A DNA stretch of 64,000 nt from Piromyces finnis (Eukaryota; Neocallimastigomycota; Neocallimastigomycetes; Neocallimastigales; Neocallimastigaceae), in contig MCFH01000007.1 of the NCBI GenBank assembly GCA_002104945.1, positions 606,001-670,000 of the forward strand. Direction: 5' to 3'. Below are positions 21,969 through 35,607 of this stretch, piece by piece (position 1 is the stretch's first letter; each line of letters opens with the position of its first letter). The translations under genes and the position numbers were made by a program. The notes below the pieces were generated by a model that saw only the letters and a program-made list of their open reading frames with translations, was not told the origin of the DNA and did no database searches.

Positions 21969-24900
21969 TCATGGAACAAAATTATGATCTCCATTGGTTG
22001 CGCTGGCCCTCCTGGCCTGTCTTACTGTTTCTTCAGCATTGACGCTCTTGGATGTTGCTTCAAACCTTTTGAACATTGACCATTGCTGGCCAATAGCAAA
22101 AGGCATGATTTTGGTTAGAAGTTCCGCGGTTACCGTCAAGAATGGTGCTCCTTCATTAGTACCAGATTGAATCTGACGCTTACAAAGTTCTTTCCATTCC
22201 CTTGAATTGTAATTAATATTGTTAAAACTTCTTCCCCCAAGAAGGAATTTAAATATTTTACTGCACACACTAGAATAATCATACACATTAATATTCACCG
22301 GATTATTAGAACTATTACTATCATTAACTAAATTACTATCTAAATTAGAATTATTATCTTCACTATTGCTATCATTACTAATATTATTATTTCTATTATT
22401 GTTATTATTACTATTGTTACTATTACTATTGTTACTATTACTATTGTTATTACTACTATTGTTACTATTACTATTAATGTTATTACTATCTCTACTGATA
22501 TTGTCAATTTCATTATTATTGATAGGACTATTGGAATTACGTTGACTGAAAAAATTTAATAGCTGGACTATAGAATCATAATGTTTAATACGGATATCTC
22601 TAAATGTTGGACAATCTAATAACCAATGTTTAATACTTTGATCTCCACACTTGCAACATGGACAGTAGTTAGGACAAACTGGATCAACAAATTTGGCAGC
22701 TTTGGCAACTCTAGCATCCAACTTGTATCCGCTTCTTGCTTTCAATAGCCAGTAGAAGCCATAGGCAAACTCTGGGTACTCATAACATAATTTAATAAAA
22801 TCTTTAGTTTCAATAAATTTATTATCATCATAATATTGCGCTTTGATTGAATTCCCTTTGAGATCTTTCCAATAAAAGTTTTTAACTGCTTTAACATCTC
22901 CATGTTTCTTTAATTTTTTATCAAGTGGACACTTGATTTGCACCACGTGTATTTTCTAAATTTAGGAATGTAATTGACAAGGTGTGAGATAATACAATTT
23001 GAGTTTTTCCATTTGTTAAAACATCTAACCTGAGCTAACGCACATTTGGCTGACAATGGAGGAATATTCAAATCTTTTGAAATAGAGTATAAAGATATAA
23101 ACGATACAGCTTTATGAACTCCGGCAACCCATCGTATTCCTTTGTTAACATGCTTCTGAGCAATCCTAGACCTAGCTTTGTTGGATCCAAGTAATGGTGC
23201 AAAGTATGAAACTCTGCTAATCACTTGTGAGTTAAGTACTAGTTTTTTGAAAGGAATAGGAATATTAGGATTTCTTAAGAATTTACTGACTGAGAAAAGC
23301 CCTTTCAAAACCTTGTTATTAAGAGCTTTAATTACTGGTTTAAGGGACAGATTCTTATCAAATGGAACACCAAGATAAGTATAGCAATCAGTAGTTGGAA
23401 TGGGTTGTCCTGCTAAGTAAAATGTTGGATCTCTCTTGTTCTGATTTTCTATTGATTCAGGACGAATCACCATCGTTGAACATTTCTGGATACCAAATTC
23501 CATTTCATTATACAATGCCCATTCATTAACTCTTCTAAGCATCTTTTTTAAGCATCCTCTTGTTGGAGCACAAATAACTATATCATCTGCAAAAAGTCCA
23601 CCACAGCATCGAGTGTCACCTAAACTGACTCCTAGATCTTCGCACTCTCTAAATATATCATTAATAAAGAGATTAAAGAGAATAGGAGAAAGAGGGCAAC
23701 CTTGACGGACTCCTTTCTTCACATCAAAAGATTTCGAGAATTGTCCATCTAATTTGACATTAGCCTTAGATGTTAAATATAAATTTTTGATAAATTGTAG
23801 ACTCTTACCTCGGATTCCTAAACAATCTAATTTATGGAGAATATTACCGATTGGGACTGAATCGTATGCTTTCCTGAGATCTAAAAAGGCCAAATATGTC
23901 TCTTTATTATCTAATTGACGTCTACAGCATATTTCTTGAATTGAAATGAAAAGACTAATACTTTCTTCCTTTTTTCGAAAACCAAATTGTTCAGGTCTAA
24001 TGAAATTATTCTTTAAACCATATTCTGAGATTCTAGTGGTGACAATTTTGGAAATCAACTTAATACCATTATTGATAAGTGATATACCTCGATAGTTATC
24101 ACAATCTGTCAAATCTCCCTTCTTAGGAATAGAAACAATACTGGATTCATTCCATGAGTTGGGGAAGTCTCCATCCCAAATACGGTTGAATAATTTAAGA
24201 ATAAAATTTAAACCATGAGCATCATTATCTGAAGTAGTATTACCGGAAGAATTATTATCTGTAGCATTATTAGAATCATTACTTGATGGAACTAATGCTT
24301 TGTAAAATTCAATTGGAATACCATCCGGACCTGATGCTTTATAATTTGGAGTAGAGAGGATAGCTGACTTGACTTCATCAATACTAATATCTTGGTTGAT
24401 ATCCCACTCATCAAGCATAGGAAGTGAAAAACGTTTATTCGTTGGTTCTTCATACCAATGCTCCAAATCAAGACTTACACCACTTGGGTCTGATGCAAGA
24501 TTTTCGAAATGATCATGCCACACTTCTAGTTGTTCTTCCGTAGCAACAACTAATTCTCCATTTTTATTTTTAATTGGTTGAGCAATAAAGAAAGAATCTT
24601 TTCCAATTTTTGCAGTTTTCTTGATCCATTTCCAGGCCTTCTTAGGATTATGACTCTTCATATACTCACATCCTGTTTTAATCCAATGAAGATATTCTTG
24701 CTTCCTAAATTCATTACATCTTTTGTGGATGTAATCAATGAGCTTACGGTAGATTTTAATTCTTTTAATAAATTCATCTATATCATAAATTCTTTCTTTT
24801 TTAAATCTCTTATACAACTTCATTTTGATTTTTTGGAGATTAAAAATTTGTTGTGAAATATGAAATGAAGACTTTATAACATTATTTGCTGAGGTAATAC

Positions 24901-26491
24901 TGAGCTCGTCTGCAATTGAAAAAGCAGTTGAAGTAAACTCTTTGGAAAGTTCATCTGTAGAAACATTAGGATCGTTGAATTTTGCTGAAAGTATTTGGAA
25001 TTTATTATGACTGATAATAGATTCCTTTTCCTCAAAACATTTTAATCTATTCCATTTCAGAATTTTCTTAGGAACATTAAAGTCATTAGAAAAATCTTCC
25101 ATAGGAATAATTTTACCATTAATAAGAAGTGGCTTATGGTCTGATACAGGATAAAAATTATTTATAAATGATCCTGAGTGAATAAGATCTTTCATCTTCG
25201 AATTGATAAGAGCATGGTCAATGTCGGAAGATTGATCACCTCGAGTCCAAGAGATAGTAGACCCTCTAAGCGGAAGAATTTCCCAATCTCCTAATCCATT
25301 AGTTGATAACCAGTTGGATAATTTTACTTTAGACATATTAAAATCACCAACAAGAATCGATGGATGGGATGAATGAGTTTGTAACCACAAGCGAACTTCT
25401 AACTTTGCATGATCAACATAGATGTTGTGATGACTATGAGGCATATAAACATTTCCAATCGAGCATTTGAATCTATTCCAAAGACTAAAAGTATAAATAG
25501 AAATAATATACTTTCCAGAGAAGTTTTCAAGTGAGGCTTGACATGAATTGTGAAAACCTAAATATAAACCTCTCATTCCAGGAACTGATTCATCAGCTTT
25601 CTTGAAAAAGTGTCTATAGTTTCGCAAAGTAACACGACAAGGATAATCTGTATTCGATCCAGAACCATTACCAGTTTCTTGGAAACATAAAAATAATGGT
25701 TTGAAAATAGCTGTGAAATAGCTAATACTATCTCTCTTTTCGTGATTCCACCCATTGGTGTTCCAACTAAGACAAAAAGAAAAGTTATCAGGCTTGTTGG
25801 ATGAGGAAGAATCGTTGCTATTATTATTATTATTAAAGTCATCGTTATTAATGGATGATGCATCAGAGGAATAAGTAGAACTATTACTAGATGGCTGTGA
25901 AACTGAAGAACTATCAACTATTGAACTGTTATCAGAGTTGATAGAGCTATTAGAATTAATTGTTGAATGTTGAGATTGAAATTGTGTTTGCTGTAGATCT
26001 GGAATATTTTCATGATTGGAAACTTGTTGAAGATCTTGTTGAAGATCTAGTTGAAGATCGGATTGTTGATGAGATTGTTGAACTGATTGTTGAAATGATT
26101 GTTGAATAGAATGTTGATGTTTATTAGAAACTAAAATTTTACGTTTGAGAGTGGAAAAAGTGTATTTGTGATTCCTTCTACTACGAGCTGAAAAGGAAAT
26201 TGAGGTAACTGAAAGTTTCTTCTTTAACATGTGTAAGATTTTAATACAATCTTTCGATGAACCATGAACCTTGACTAAGAAAAAGTGATCATTGAAAGTC
26301 TGAAAATATTTAACACTAATAACTGAATTAAATTTATCTTCTAGAATAACCTCGAGTTTTTCCCATAGCATATTTACTGACCATGATCGAATACCACGGA
26401 TAAAGAAGGAGCGAATATCATCTAAGGGGATACCATAAGACCGGGTACCACGTCTGATATAATTCTTGTCTTTAATATAAAGGACTGACAT
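21969..26491 (-). pseudogene. LINE copy D polyprotein (endonuclease-RT), late frameshift
   Basis: From ATG at 26491 the frame is open for 1,193 codons: a 119-residue N-terminal domain, a Gln/Ser-rich linker (about 120-230), an AP-endonuclease domain (about 237-470), a basic helical region, and RT (about 690-1010, FADD near 970). It then shifts at CAAGT-GTCC-ACTTG (22922-22935) and stops at 22910. The remaining 300-odd residues (zinc cluster, Asn/Ser tract, C-terminal domain) are open in the neighbouring frame to 21969. Copies A-C read AGGAC in the loop, so D has that loop flipped with one base missing. The RT may still be made, but without the zinc-binding C-terminus. Confidence 0.88.
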
Positions 26492-27135
26492 GATAATAAA
26501 TTCTAATTAAAAATATTGAATATAAAATAAATACTAATAAAAATTATAAATATAACGTATATGGAAAAAAAATCTGTCTCTCTCTCTCTTCTTAAAAGTA
26601 CTGGATAGTACAAAAATTGTTACGATGCTTTGTTTAAAGTTTCTTTTTTTGAATTCTAGTTGTAAATTTTCTTTAAAAATTCTAGTTTTGGTTTGTTGTT
26701 AGTAAATTCGATTCGCTTTTTGACACTAAACTTGTTTGACTTTACTTTTCATTAAATATTTAAATTGGTAAAAAATTTGAATCAAGAATGTCGACACCAG
26801 AAAGCTTGTGAATAGTATTTTTACATGATGTAGAGTGAATCAGTCTCTTACAAGAAACAATACAACAATAGCTACATGAATATAAAAGTACAATGCAAAT
26901 GCTAAAGTTGACTACATTGGATTCTTACAAGAGAAGAGTAGTACTACATGAATACATGAATAAAAGAAAAAATACAGCAACAAAATGTATTACTCTTCTA
27001 ATTAAATACTATACAAACTTACCTGAATATCAAACATTCAACTTATTCATCAAATACTTAATTCGATGAATAAAATGTTTTTTAATCGCTCAGTACCATG
27101 AGCTTAGTCCTAATAATTTTCCCTTAAAGACTAAC

Positions 27136-27379
27136 CAAGCATCCATTGCGCAATGCTTGGATTTAATTCTTTCTACTCTCTCAGTACCATGAGCATGAGT
27201 AGACCCCCTTGATAAACTCCATTATTAAATAAATGAAGGCACGTTCCTAAGAGGGCACCAAGCATCCATTGCGCAATACTTGGATTTAATTCTTTCTACT
27301 CTCTCAGTACCATGAGCATGAGTAGACCCCCTTGAGAAACTACATTTATTAAATAAATGAAGGCACGTTCCCAAGAGGG
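27136..27379 (-). repeat. LINE copy D 5' tandem monomers
   Basis: The same units as at 13784-14095, in reverse. ATTGCGCAAT palindromes lie at 27145-27154 and 27268-27277, 123 bp apart. The 5' end of the element falls inside a unit (after CCAAGAGGG at 27371-27379), so the number of units differs between copies C and D. Confidence 0.85.
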
Positions 27380-27393
27380 TATATGAATTTAAA
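27380..27393. repeat. LINE copy D target-site duplication, right
   Basis: TATATGAATTTAAA, an exact match to 21682-21695. Confidence 0.9.
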
Positions 27394-28167
27394 AGGTTTC
27401 TTCCTAAACTCAATCAAAAATATTTACAGTTTTATGGTTTTCTAAATTGGCCATATTAAATTTTAATTATTGTTAAAATATTTTCCTCTGCAAAAAGGAA
27501 TTTTTTAAATATATATATATTTTGTCTCTATATTCATTCAATCATTCTTCTTTTACACCAAATTACAAAAATTTCAATAATATATATATATATATATAAT
27601 ACACTGTTTTTATTTTATTTATTTTTTTTTTTTATTTATTTATTTATTTAATTTAATTGCTTTATTTTATTTATCTTGTTCTTTTTTTTTTCTTTTTTTT
27701 TTTTTTTAATTAAATAAATAGAAACAGAAATAGATTAAATATATAGAAGAGAAAGAAAAAAAAAAAAAAAAAAAAAAAAAAAGAATACCTAATAAATAAT
27801 ATAAAAAGTTGTTTTTGTTTTTGAATATGTATATTTAGTTATTATTTACAACATTTTTATATATTGTATTATTTTATATAAGTTAAAAATAAAATGTTAA
27901 TCCTACATAATTTTTAAAATATAAAATAATAAATAATAAACGAAAAAAAAAAAAAAAAAAAATGAAAAGAAAATAATTTATGAAAAAAAGAAAAAAAAAA
28001 AAAAAACTTTTTTTTTAAATTGTATATGTATTATTTCTTAAAAAGAATTAAATTATAGGTTATTAAATATTAATTAATAATAAAAAAAAAACATTATTTC
28101 GCCCATTCAAAGGTCTTTAAATATATTATAAACTTTTAATAATTAGTATGATGATGTGCTACGGTTG

Positions 28168-28211
<44 letters not shown>

Positions 28212-28361
28212 ATGTATTAAAAATGTCATTAATGCATTTTTTCTCCTATTTAAATTTCGACCATATTTGGCTTTTTTTTTTTCCCCATAATTTATTAATG
28301 ACATGACCTCAATTTCAAATTATTTAAAAAAAGATTAGTAAATAAAATAATATCAGATTTA
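27394..28361. other. Intergenic A/T between LINE copy D and HSF
   Basis: No gene on either strand. There are several homopolymers, including an A run near 27758-27782 and a T run of about 44 near 28167-28210. Confidence 0.7.
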
Positions 28362-31000
28362 CTAGATGCTTTTACTGGATGCTTTTGTCGTAGATAATGA
28401 TGGTACAGATTTAGAAACCTTAGTAATAGAGGTTGAAGTTAAATTTGTAGAGGAATCATCATTAGTTGATTTTAATGGATTATCTATGAAATTTGGCATT
28501 AAATCGGCTGGTTTAACCGTTGTTGTGGTATTAGTAGAATTGGTACTTGTAGGTAAAAGATTTAGATTTGATGTTGTTATATTATCGGCTTGAACAGCGT
28601 TATTAAGTAGGTTTTGATTATTTAATAAATTATTGATGAAGGATGCTGAATCATTGGTATTATTATTAAGATACATATATGGATTTGATGCAAGAGGACT
28701 TTCTGTTGTAGTAGTCGCAGCGGTTGGAGTTGTAGTTAATTTATTGTTGAATAAAGATGTTGAGTTACGAAGTAGATTGGTAACAGTATTACTATCAAAG
28801 GAAGATGGAACAGTTGAAGGATTTATCATTTGAGATAAAGCTAATAATTGTTCCAAATTATTAGATGTTGTATTAGCAATAGTATTGAAATTTAAGGTAG
28901 TTGTTGATGGATAACTGGAATTTGCTTTTAAGGAATTACCCAATGTAGAATTAAAATTAAGACCAGTACTAGGTGAAGCATTCGCATTAGTCTGGTTGTT
29001 TGTACTATTTATCAATAGGTTATTTAAATATGAATTTAATTCATTAGAATTATTTAAATTATTAAGTAAATATTGACTTAAAATAGGATTATTATTTAAG
29101 TTTTTTAAAGTTTGAGAATAAAGTGGATTTCCAAAGATGGTAGCTAAAGAAGAGGAATTTGGTGCTGAATTAGACGATAGGGCATCAGAATCATTTGCTA
29201 AAGAATTAAGAGCAACTGGTAAAGTAGGTGTTGTTTTATTAACTTCTGTGGTTATTTTTTCTGAGGCTGGTAAAAGTAAAGAAAGGTCATTTTTATTTAG
29301 ACCTATTGGTAAAGTTGGGGATACAGTATTAGAGGTGACAGGTGAGTTTGTTGTAAGAGAATTTAAAGATATGAGACTATTTATTAATTTTGTTTCAGGG
29401 TTAACAGAAGTAGAAGTCACTGATGATACACTAGTAGGGTTGGAAAGTTTTAATTTTTTATTATTTGGTTTATTAACAACTGCAGTAGTGGTACTAGAGG
29501 TATTGGTGTTGAGTGAAGGTGAAAGAATAATAGGATTTACTTTATTGACAGAAGAATTAAGATTGGAACCGAAAGTATTGCTACCTAATAAATTATTATT
29601 TTGGTCAAGTGAAGAAGTACTGTCATTATTTACTTCAAGCATATTTAATAAACGTTCTCTCTCTTCTTGAGTTGCATTATTAAATGGTAGTGATGAATTA
29701 TCATCATAATTTCTTAATAATTCTTCCACATCAAAATTTGGTTCAATTCCAATGGAAGAGGTAATATTATCAATATTAGTTTGTAATTTATTAATGTCAT
29801 TATTTAAATTTTCTATATTAAGAGTTGCATTTTGTAAACGAGCTGTATTATTTATCAAAGGACTAAGAGAGTCTATACCATTGTTATTCATCTGTATTTT
29901 ATCTATATATTGAAAAGCATTTTCTGTGTCAAACAATGATTGGGAATCATTATTATAAGAATTTGAATTTAATAATAATGAAGCTGTTTGATTTGTATTA
30001 CTTTTACTTTTACTATTATTCTTTAATTTTACTAAATCCATACTTTTCTTATCTTTATAGAATAGAATAATAATTAAAAAAAAAAAAATCCAGTATATTT
30101 AAAAAATAAAAAATAATCCATTAGTATAAAAGTATAATAAATTTACAAATATGACGATAATTATATATATTTTATATTTACTTAATGATTGTGAAAGAGT
30201 ATCACTTTCCATCTTTTCAATAGTTTTAGTAAGGCCATCCTTATCTTCTTTTAATGGACTTAAAGATTCAAAGGGAGATGTTGGAGTTTCAACAGTAATA
30301 TTTTTTGGACTAAGACTAGCAAGACTAGTAACATCTGGACTTTTAATTTCATTAATACTGGCTGTAAATTTTGAATCATTAGAACTACCTAATAATAAGC
30401 GAGGACGTTTAGGTGATTGTACAGCTTTTTTATTAGTAAAGAAGGAAGCTAAAAATCTAATAATTTTATCAATAACTTCCTGTTGACGTTGATACTTTTC
30501 TCTCATTTCTATGGATTCATTCCAAAGTGCTTGATTATCACTTTGAATTTTCTTTAAATCTGCACTAATAGTAAATTGATGGCGTTTTACTGCAGTTATT
30601 TCAGAAATTAAATGATTAATATCAAACATTTCTTTATCTTCATTATCTCTTCCTTTTTTTCTATTTACTAAACATAAAAGATCGGGTTGATTTCTTTGAA
30701 AATGTTGGTTAGCAAATTCCCAAAGCTCAGTATCAGAATCTGAATGTAAAACACCTTGTTGTAAATGTGGCACTTTATGAAAGCCATACATATTTAGTTG
30801 ACGTACAAAACTTGAAAAATTATTATGTTTAAAAAAACGAGGTAAAACTTCCTTTGCAAATTCCTCATGTTTTTGAACTTTTAATATGTGGAATGAATAA
30901 AAATAATTTCAAAAGTTTATTTTGTGAAATGTTTTAATGTGATTCCATCACACAATAGATTTATTTATATATTAATTAGATCGATATAATTGATTTTGAA

Positions 31001-31031
<31 letters not shown>

Positions 31032-31787
31032 ATTGCAAATGGTAATTGGTATAGAAACAATACAATAATTGTAATATTGTAATATTTATAAAAAAAAATA
31101 AAAAAAAATATCATATATGTATAATTCAAAAATTTAATAGTATAATAATATAATAATATCGAAAAATAATAATAATTGTTAGAATTAGTAAATGCAATGT
31201 TATGTATTTTATATGAATTTCGACAACTTACCAATAAAAGTTGAACCATCTTCTGACCAATGAATTAAATCATCTGTAGAAGGGTCGTTTACCATACTAT
31301 ATTTAATATAAAATATAATGAAAAAGTAGAGTTATAAACTGATGAATATTTTATTTTTTTATTTCAAATGTTCGATATTTTATTTTGAAATTATAATTTT
31401 TTTTAGCTATTTAATTAAAATTGAATTTCAATTTAAACCAATAAATTATCTCTAAAAATATTCTATTATTAAAATATCAATAATTTTACTCTAACACTTT
31501 TTACTTCTTTATTTATTTATTATTTATAAATATATATATTTGATAATACAAAATAGTTATAGAAAAATAAAATATTTTTCTTACTTGTAAAGTTTATTTA
31601 AAAAAGCAGGTACATTCTTGGAAGCTGATGATGCGATGGCACGAGTATTTAATCCTGTATTACTTGCTGATACTATTTGTGGCAATTTTGAAGCCGGTAC
31701 AGTACGTTGCGGAAAGACTGGACCAATTGAAGAATTGGAAAGAGACCTCTTTCTAGAAACAGGTTTTTTAAGAGGCATTGGACTCAT
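28362..31787 (-). CDS. Heat shock transcription factor (HSF), four exons
   Basis: Model: complement of join(28362..30052, 30182..30877, 31232..31296, 31585..31787), 2,655 nt, 884 residues. Donors are GTAAG, GTAAG and GTAAAT; acceptors end ATAG, AAAG and AAAG. The winged-helix DNA-binding domain (about residues 58-165) is split over exons 1-3: VPAFLNKLYN, then WSEDGSTFIV, then FFKHNNFSSFVRQLNMYGFH and FQRNQPDLLCLVNRKK. These are diagnostic of HSF-type domains, including the recognition helix. Next is a Leu/Ile-heptad coiled coil (about 180-255) expected to trimerise, a Ser/Pro-rich region, and a C-terminus of about 560 residues that is Asn/Ser/Thr-rich and presumably an activation domain. HSFs bind nGAAn repeats in the nucleus and activate chaperone genes. 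The 20-odd N-terminal residues contain KKPVSRKR, a plausible nuclear signal. Skn7-type factors share the fold, but no receiver domain is present. Confidence 0.93.
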
Positions 31788-34700
31788 TTATTTTCTATTA
31801 TTTTTTATATTTTTTAAGAAAAGTTGTGTGAACGAATGATTAATTTTCTCTTATATATTTTATTGATTTTAATTGATGTAAATGTGTTGCTTTGTTAAGT
31901 GTTTTTATACGTAATATCTTATTGTTTATTATTTTTTAAAAAAAGAAAAATTAAATTGGTTTAAGCCAGTAAAGTCTTTAAAAATATTTTTTTCATTGAT
32001 TTGCTTTTTTTTATATTATTATTACATAAAATAGTATATAAATAAAAATATTAATATCTAAAAATATAGTTTTTTTTAAAAATAAATATGAATAGGTTTA
32101 TTTAAATAACGACTATAGAGTTTTAAAAATAAAAAAAAAAAAGATAAAATATTCAAATGAAAATATTTTAATTGAAATGATATTGAATAATATTTTTTGT
32201 TTCGTATTTTTTGTTACAAATGATAATTGAATTGAATAATAAATAGATTAGTAAATCCAATATTCTTGTAAACCTTACTACTTGTTAAAAATTCAAATTG
32301 ATTAATTTTTCTTTTCTAATCTTTTGTAGAATCAAACTAATTTTAAGTTATACTGAGCCAACGAATACAATGAATAGTTAAAAAAAAAATGAAAAAAAAA
32401 ATGAATAGAGCAAAAATTTAAAAAAAAAAATTTTTTTTTTATAAAATTATGGCACAACTTTTTTAATATTTCTTTTTTTATATATTAAAATTTAATTCTA
32501 TACCTATTTTTCCTATAAAATTTTTAATTTTAATTTTTATATCACCCAATATAAATCAAATAAATCAAATATATTAATATAAACTAATCTATAGTAAAAA
32601 AAAAAAAAAAAAAATTGACGCTCTAAACCTACTTTATGTAATCTTTAATTGTTATTAATCAATCTATTATTGTTTATTAGTATTACTACTATTAATTATT
32701 TATTAATTATTACTAATCCTTTTAATTATTAATCATTGTTAATTACTATTATTTTATTATTATTTTTATATTAAAAAACTAATAGTATTTACCTTTAAAT
32801 TTCGAATTAAAAAGAATAATCAAATCAACAGGTAAACCATTTTTTTGATGAGATTTTTATTTTTTGGTAAAGTATCTAATGAATAAAATCAAGTATAGGA
32901 ATAAAATGAACGTAGTTAATAATAATATTCTATATTTAAAATGTTGAATGTCTATTGCAGTAGTGGTGTGGTGTTGTAGTAGTGGTGGTTAATAAAACAA
33001 TATAAATAATTTTTATCTTATTAAAGTTTATTATTGTGTATAATAAAAACTTTCAAATTTTGGGAATTTTATATTTTTGTTTTTTATATATTATAGAGTA
33101 TTGATTCATATATTAAAATATATGTAATTATAAATTAAAGTAATTATAACTATTATTACTTTAAGTAGTTACATAGATTTATGTTTTATATAATAGATTT
33201 ATGGAGAATTGATAAATGTAGAGCTGAAATCACATGAATACAATAACTATTTTTATACATACAACTGCCGCTCTTCAATAGACGACTATTTCTAATTTTT
33301 TTAGTAAAAATATTTAAAATTACACAGTTCTTCGTTTTCCTATTTATACCTTTAACTTTTATTAAGTAGAAAGGTTAGATTATAATTATCAATAATAACT
33401 ATTGTAAAATTGAATTTTTAATATATTTCTCTATATATAAATATATATTGTTGGAATTTAATCCACATAAAAAACATGAATTACTAATATAGTGCAATCT
33501 ATTGGTGAATCAAAATAAAATGATATTTGAACATGCTACTGCCATTTTCTATCTTTCTTTTTTTCATAGGAAAAATTGTGCTTGTATTTTTAATTGCTAG
33601 GCATGCTTTTATGGACTGTCGTTATGGTGTAATGAATTATAGAAAGATCTATTTTTTTTTTATCAATTTATTGGTTTATCTTTATAAATAATATTTTTAC
33701 ACTTGTAATTTCTATTGTTAATGCCATTTTATAAAAGGAATAAAAGTTTAGCTTTTTTGTCATTATTAAATAAAAAGAAAATAAGCAAGACTGTTTTAAA
33801 ATAAAACATCCATAAAACAACTTTTTTTAAAAAATAAAAAACTATAATTAATAGTGATATTTTAACCTCTTTTTTTTTATAGAATCAAGTAATACATTAT
33901 TAAATGTAACAAGTATAAAATCACAAGTCTAATAATAATCATCATATAATAGTAAATATTTTATTTTATATTTTTAGATTATATTATCATTATTAAAAGA
34001 TGCATTACAATTTCGATTAATGTATAAGAAATGAGATTTTTAAAAAAAAAAAAAGCATATCCTATAATAGTTAACAACTAAAAATAATTTCATATAATAA
34101 AAAAAAAGAAAAATCAATGTACTCTTTTAAATAACTTATTAATTAGCATTACTCTAATTATTAGCATTATTACTCTAATTATTAGTATTATTATTATTAT
34201 AAACGAGGCATATATATAAATACTTTGTGGTATTCACACCACTTTTTAGGTAAATTCTTTTCTATTGCCAACCAACATCCCACTTTTTTTTATATTTCAC
34301 CTTTCAATAATTTTAAAGTTTAAAAAAAAGTATCATATATTATTCATATATTATAATATATGCAAATTAAATTAAGTTTACTCTTGGTAAATGAATTTTT
34401 AATTAAATTTTCTAGCATTTTGTAGAATTTTTTTTATTTTCATATGAAAAATTAAACTTTAATTTTTTTTAAAAAAATGACAACAAAACATTTTAAAGTG
34501 GCATTTTAGATGGAATATAATATATAAGAATATTATTTAATAAAGTAACGGCTAAGAAGAAGGTATTCATACTATTATTTTATTATAACTAGATAAAGAG
34601 GGGATGGAATTTCTTAATCTTTAACATCATGGATCAATTCCATTTCATAAGAATTTAATAAAAATTTACCAGAAAAAATGGCATGATTTTAAATGTCATC

Positions 34701-35607
34701 AAAATTTTTAGTTAAAGTAATTTTCATATAGAAAGGTTTATTCATAAGAATAAAAAAGGAAAAAAAAAATTAAAAATTCTATAAATAACTAAAAAAAAAA
34801 AAAAAAAAGAGCTTGGAAGAATCTTCTAGTAACGAATGAAATGCAATACTTTTTTTTATTTAATGAAATATTTGCATATATTTAAGGTTATTAAGCATAA
34901 AACAAGTCTGTTAATGGTGTATATCATGTGACTTAAATATTGACCTTAAAGTATAATAAAAACTTCACTTGTATGGATGCCTATTATTATGCATAGCTTT
35001 TCAAAGATAACAATATACATTAAAAAAAAAAAACATTTTTTATATTATATTTAATTTTATTTTTATTTTTATTTTTGTTGTTATTATTATTTTTCATTAG
35101 TATTTTTACTAATACTGTTGTTGTTGTTGTTACTTGAATTATGCTTATTATTTTATTTTTTAATTTGATATATTACACAATATTATTTTTATTTTTATTC
35201 TTAAAAAAAGAATAAATGGTATAAAATAGTATTTATTTTAACTAAAAGAACAGGAAATAACAAAAAATAAAGAATAAAATAATAAAAAAAAATTTATTTT
35301 CTTTTTTATCTTATCCTTTATATATAAATTTTCATTTATAGATATTTTTCCCTTTTTTTTTTTTTTTTTTTTTTATTTATAATATAAAATTGTTGTTGCT
35401 TATATCATTCTATTGTTCATATTTTGTTATTTTTTTTTAAAAAAAAAAATCAATGTCATAAAGCCGTATTTGCTATCATTATTTTAACATTGTTTGTTAT
35501 GATAGAATGTTAATTTTTTTTTTTTCTATTCTTTTTCATTCAAAAGAATGAAAAAAAAAAAAAAAAGAATAGGTAGAAATGATTTAACAGTTAAAAAAAA
35601 AAAATAC
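31788..35607. other. Long intergenic region between HSF and HACL2-like genes; no gene seen
   Basis: About 3.8 kb of A/T with no exon I can support. Small inverted repeats occur: GTGGT/ACCAC with a 6-nt loop (34227-34242) and ATGGAATT/AATTCCAT around a 24-nt loop (34604-34643). The first few hundred bases are the HSF promoter side; no convincing triple nGAAn element was seen there. Confidence 0.6.

Larger units (their letters stand above)
21696..27379 (-). mobile_element. LINE copy D, near full length, inverted
   Basis: Read on the minus strand, the element runs from partial 5' monomers (27379) through a 5' UTR, one long coding region (26491 to 21969) and the family 3' UTR to a 33-nt poly(A) seen as poly(T) at 21696-21728. 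It is bounded by a 14-bp target-site duplication, so this is a clean retrotransposition event of about 5.68 kb. Its only visible lesion is a hairpin-loop inversion with one lost base at 22922-22935. It is the best reference copy in the window for the family. Confidence 0.95.

Noticed and set aside
30965-31249. 94-codon minus-strand open frame between HSF exons
   Set aside because: It lies mainly within HSF intron 2 and is A/T filler that overlaps the exon 2 donor.
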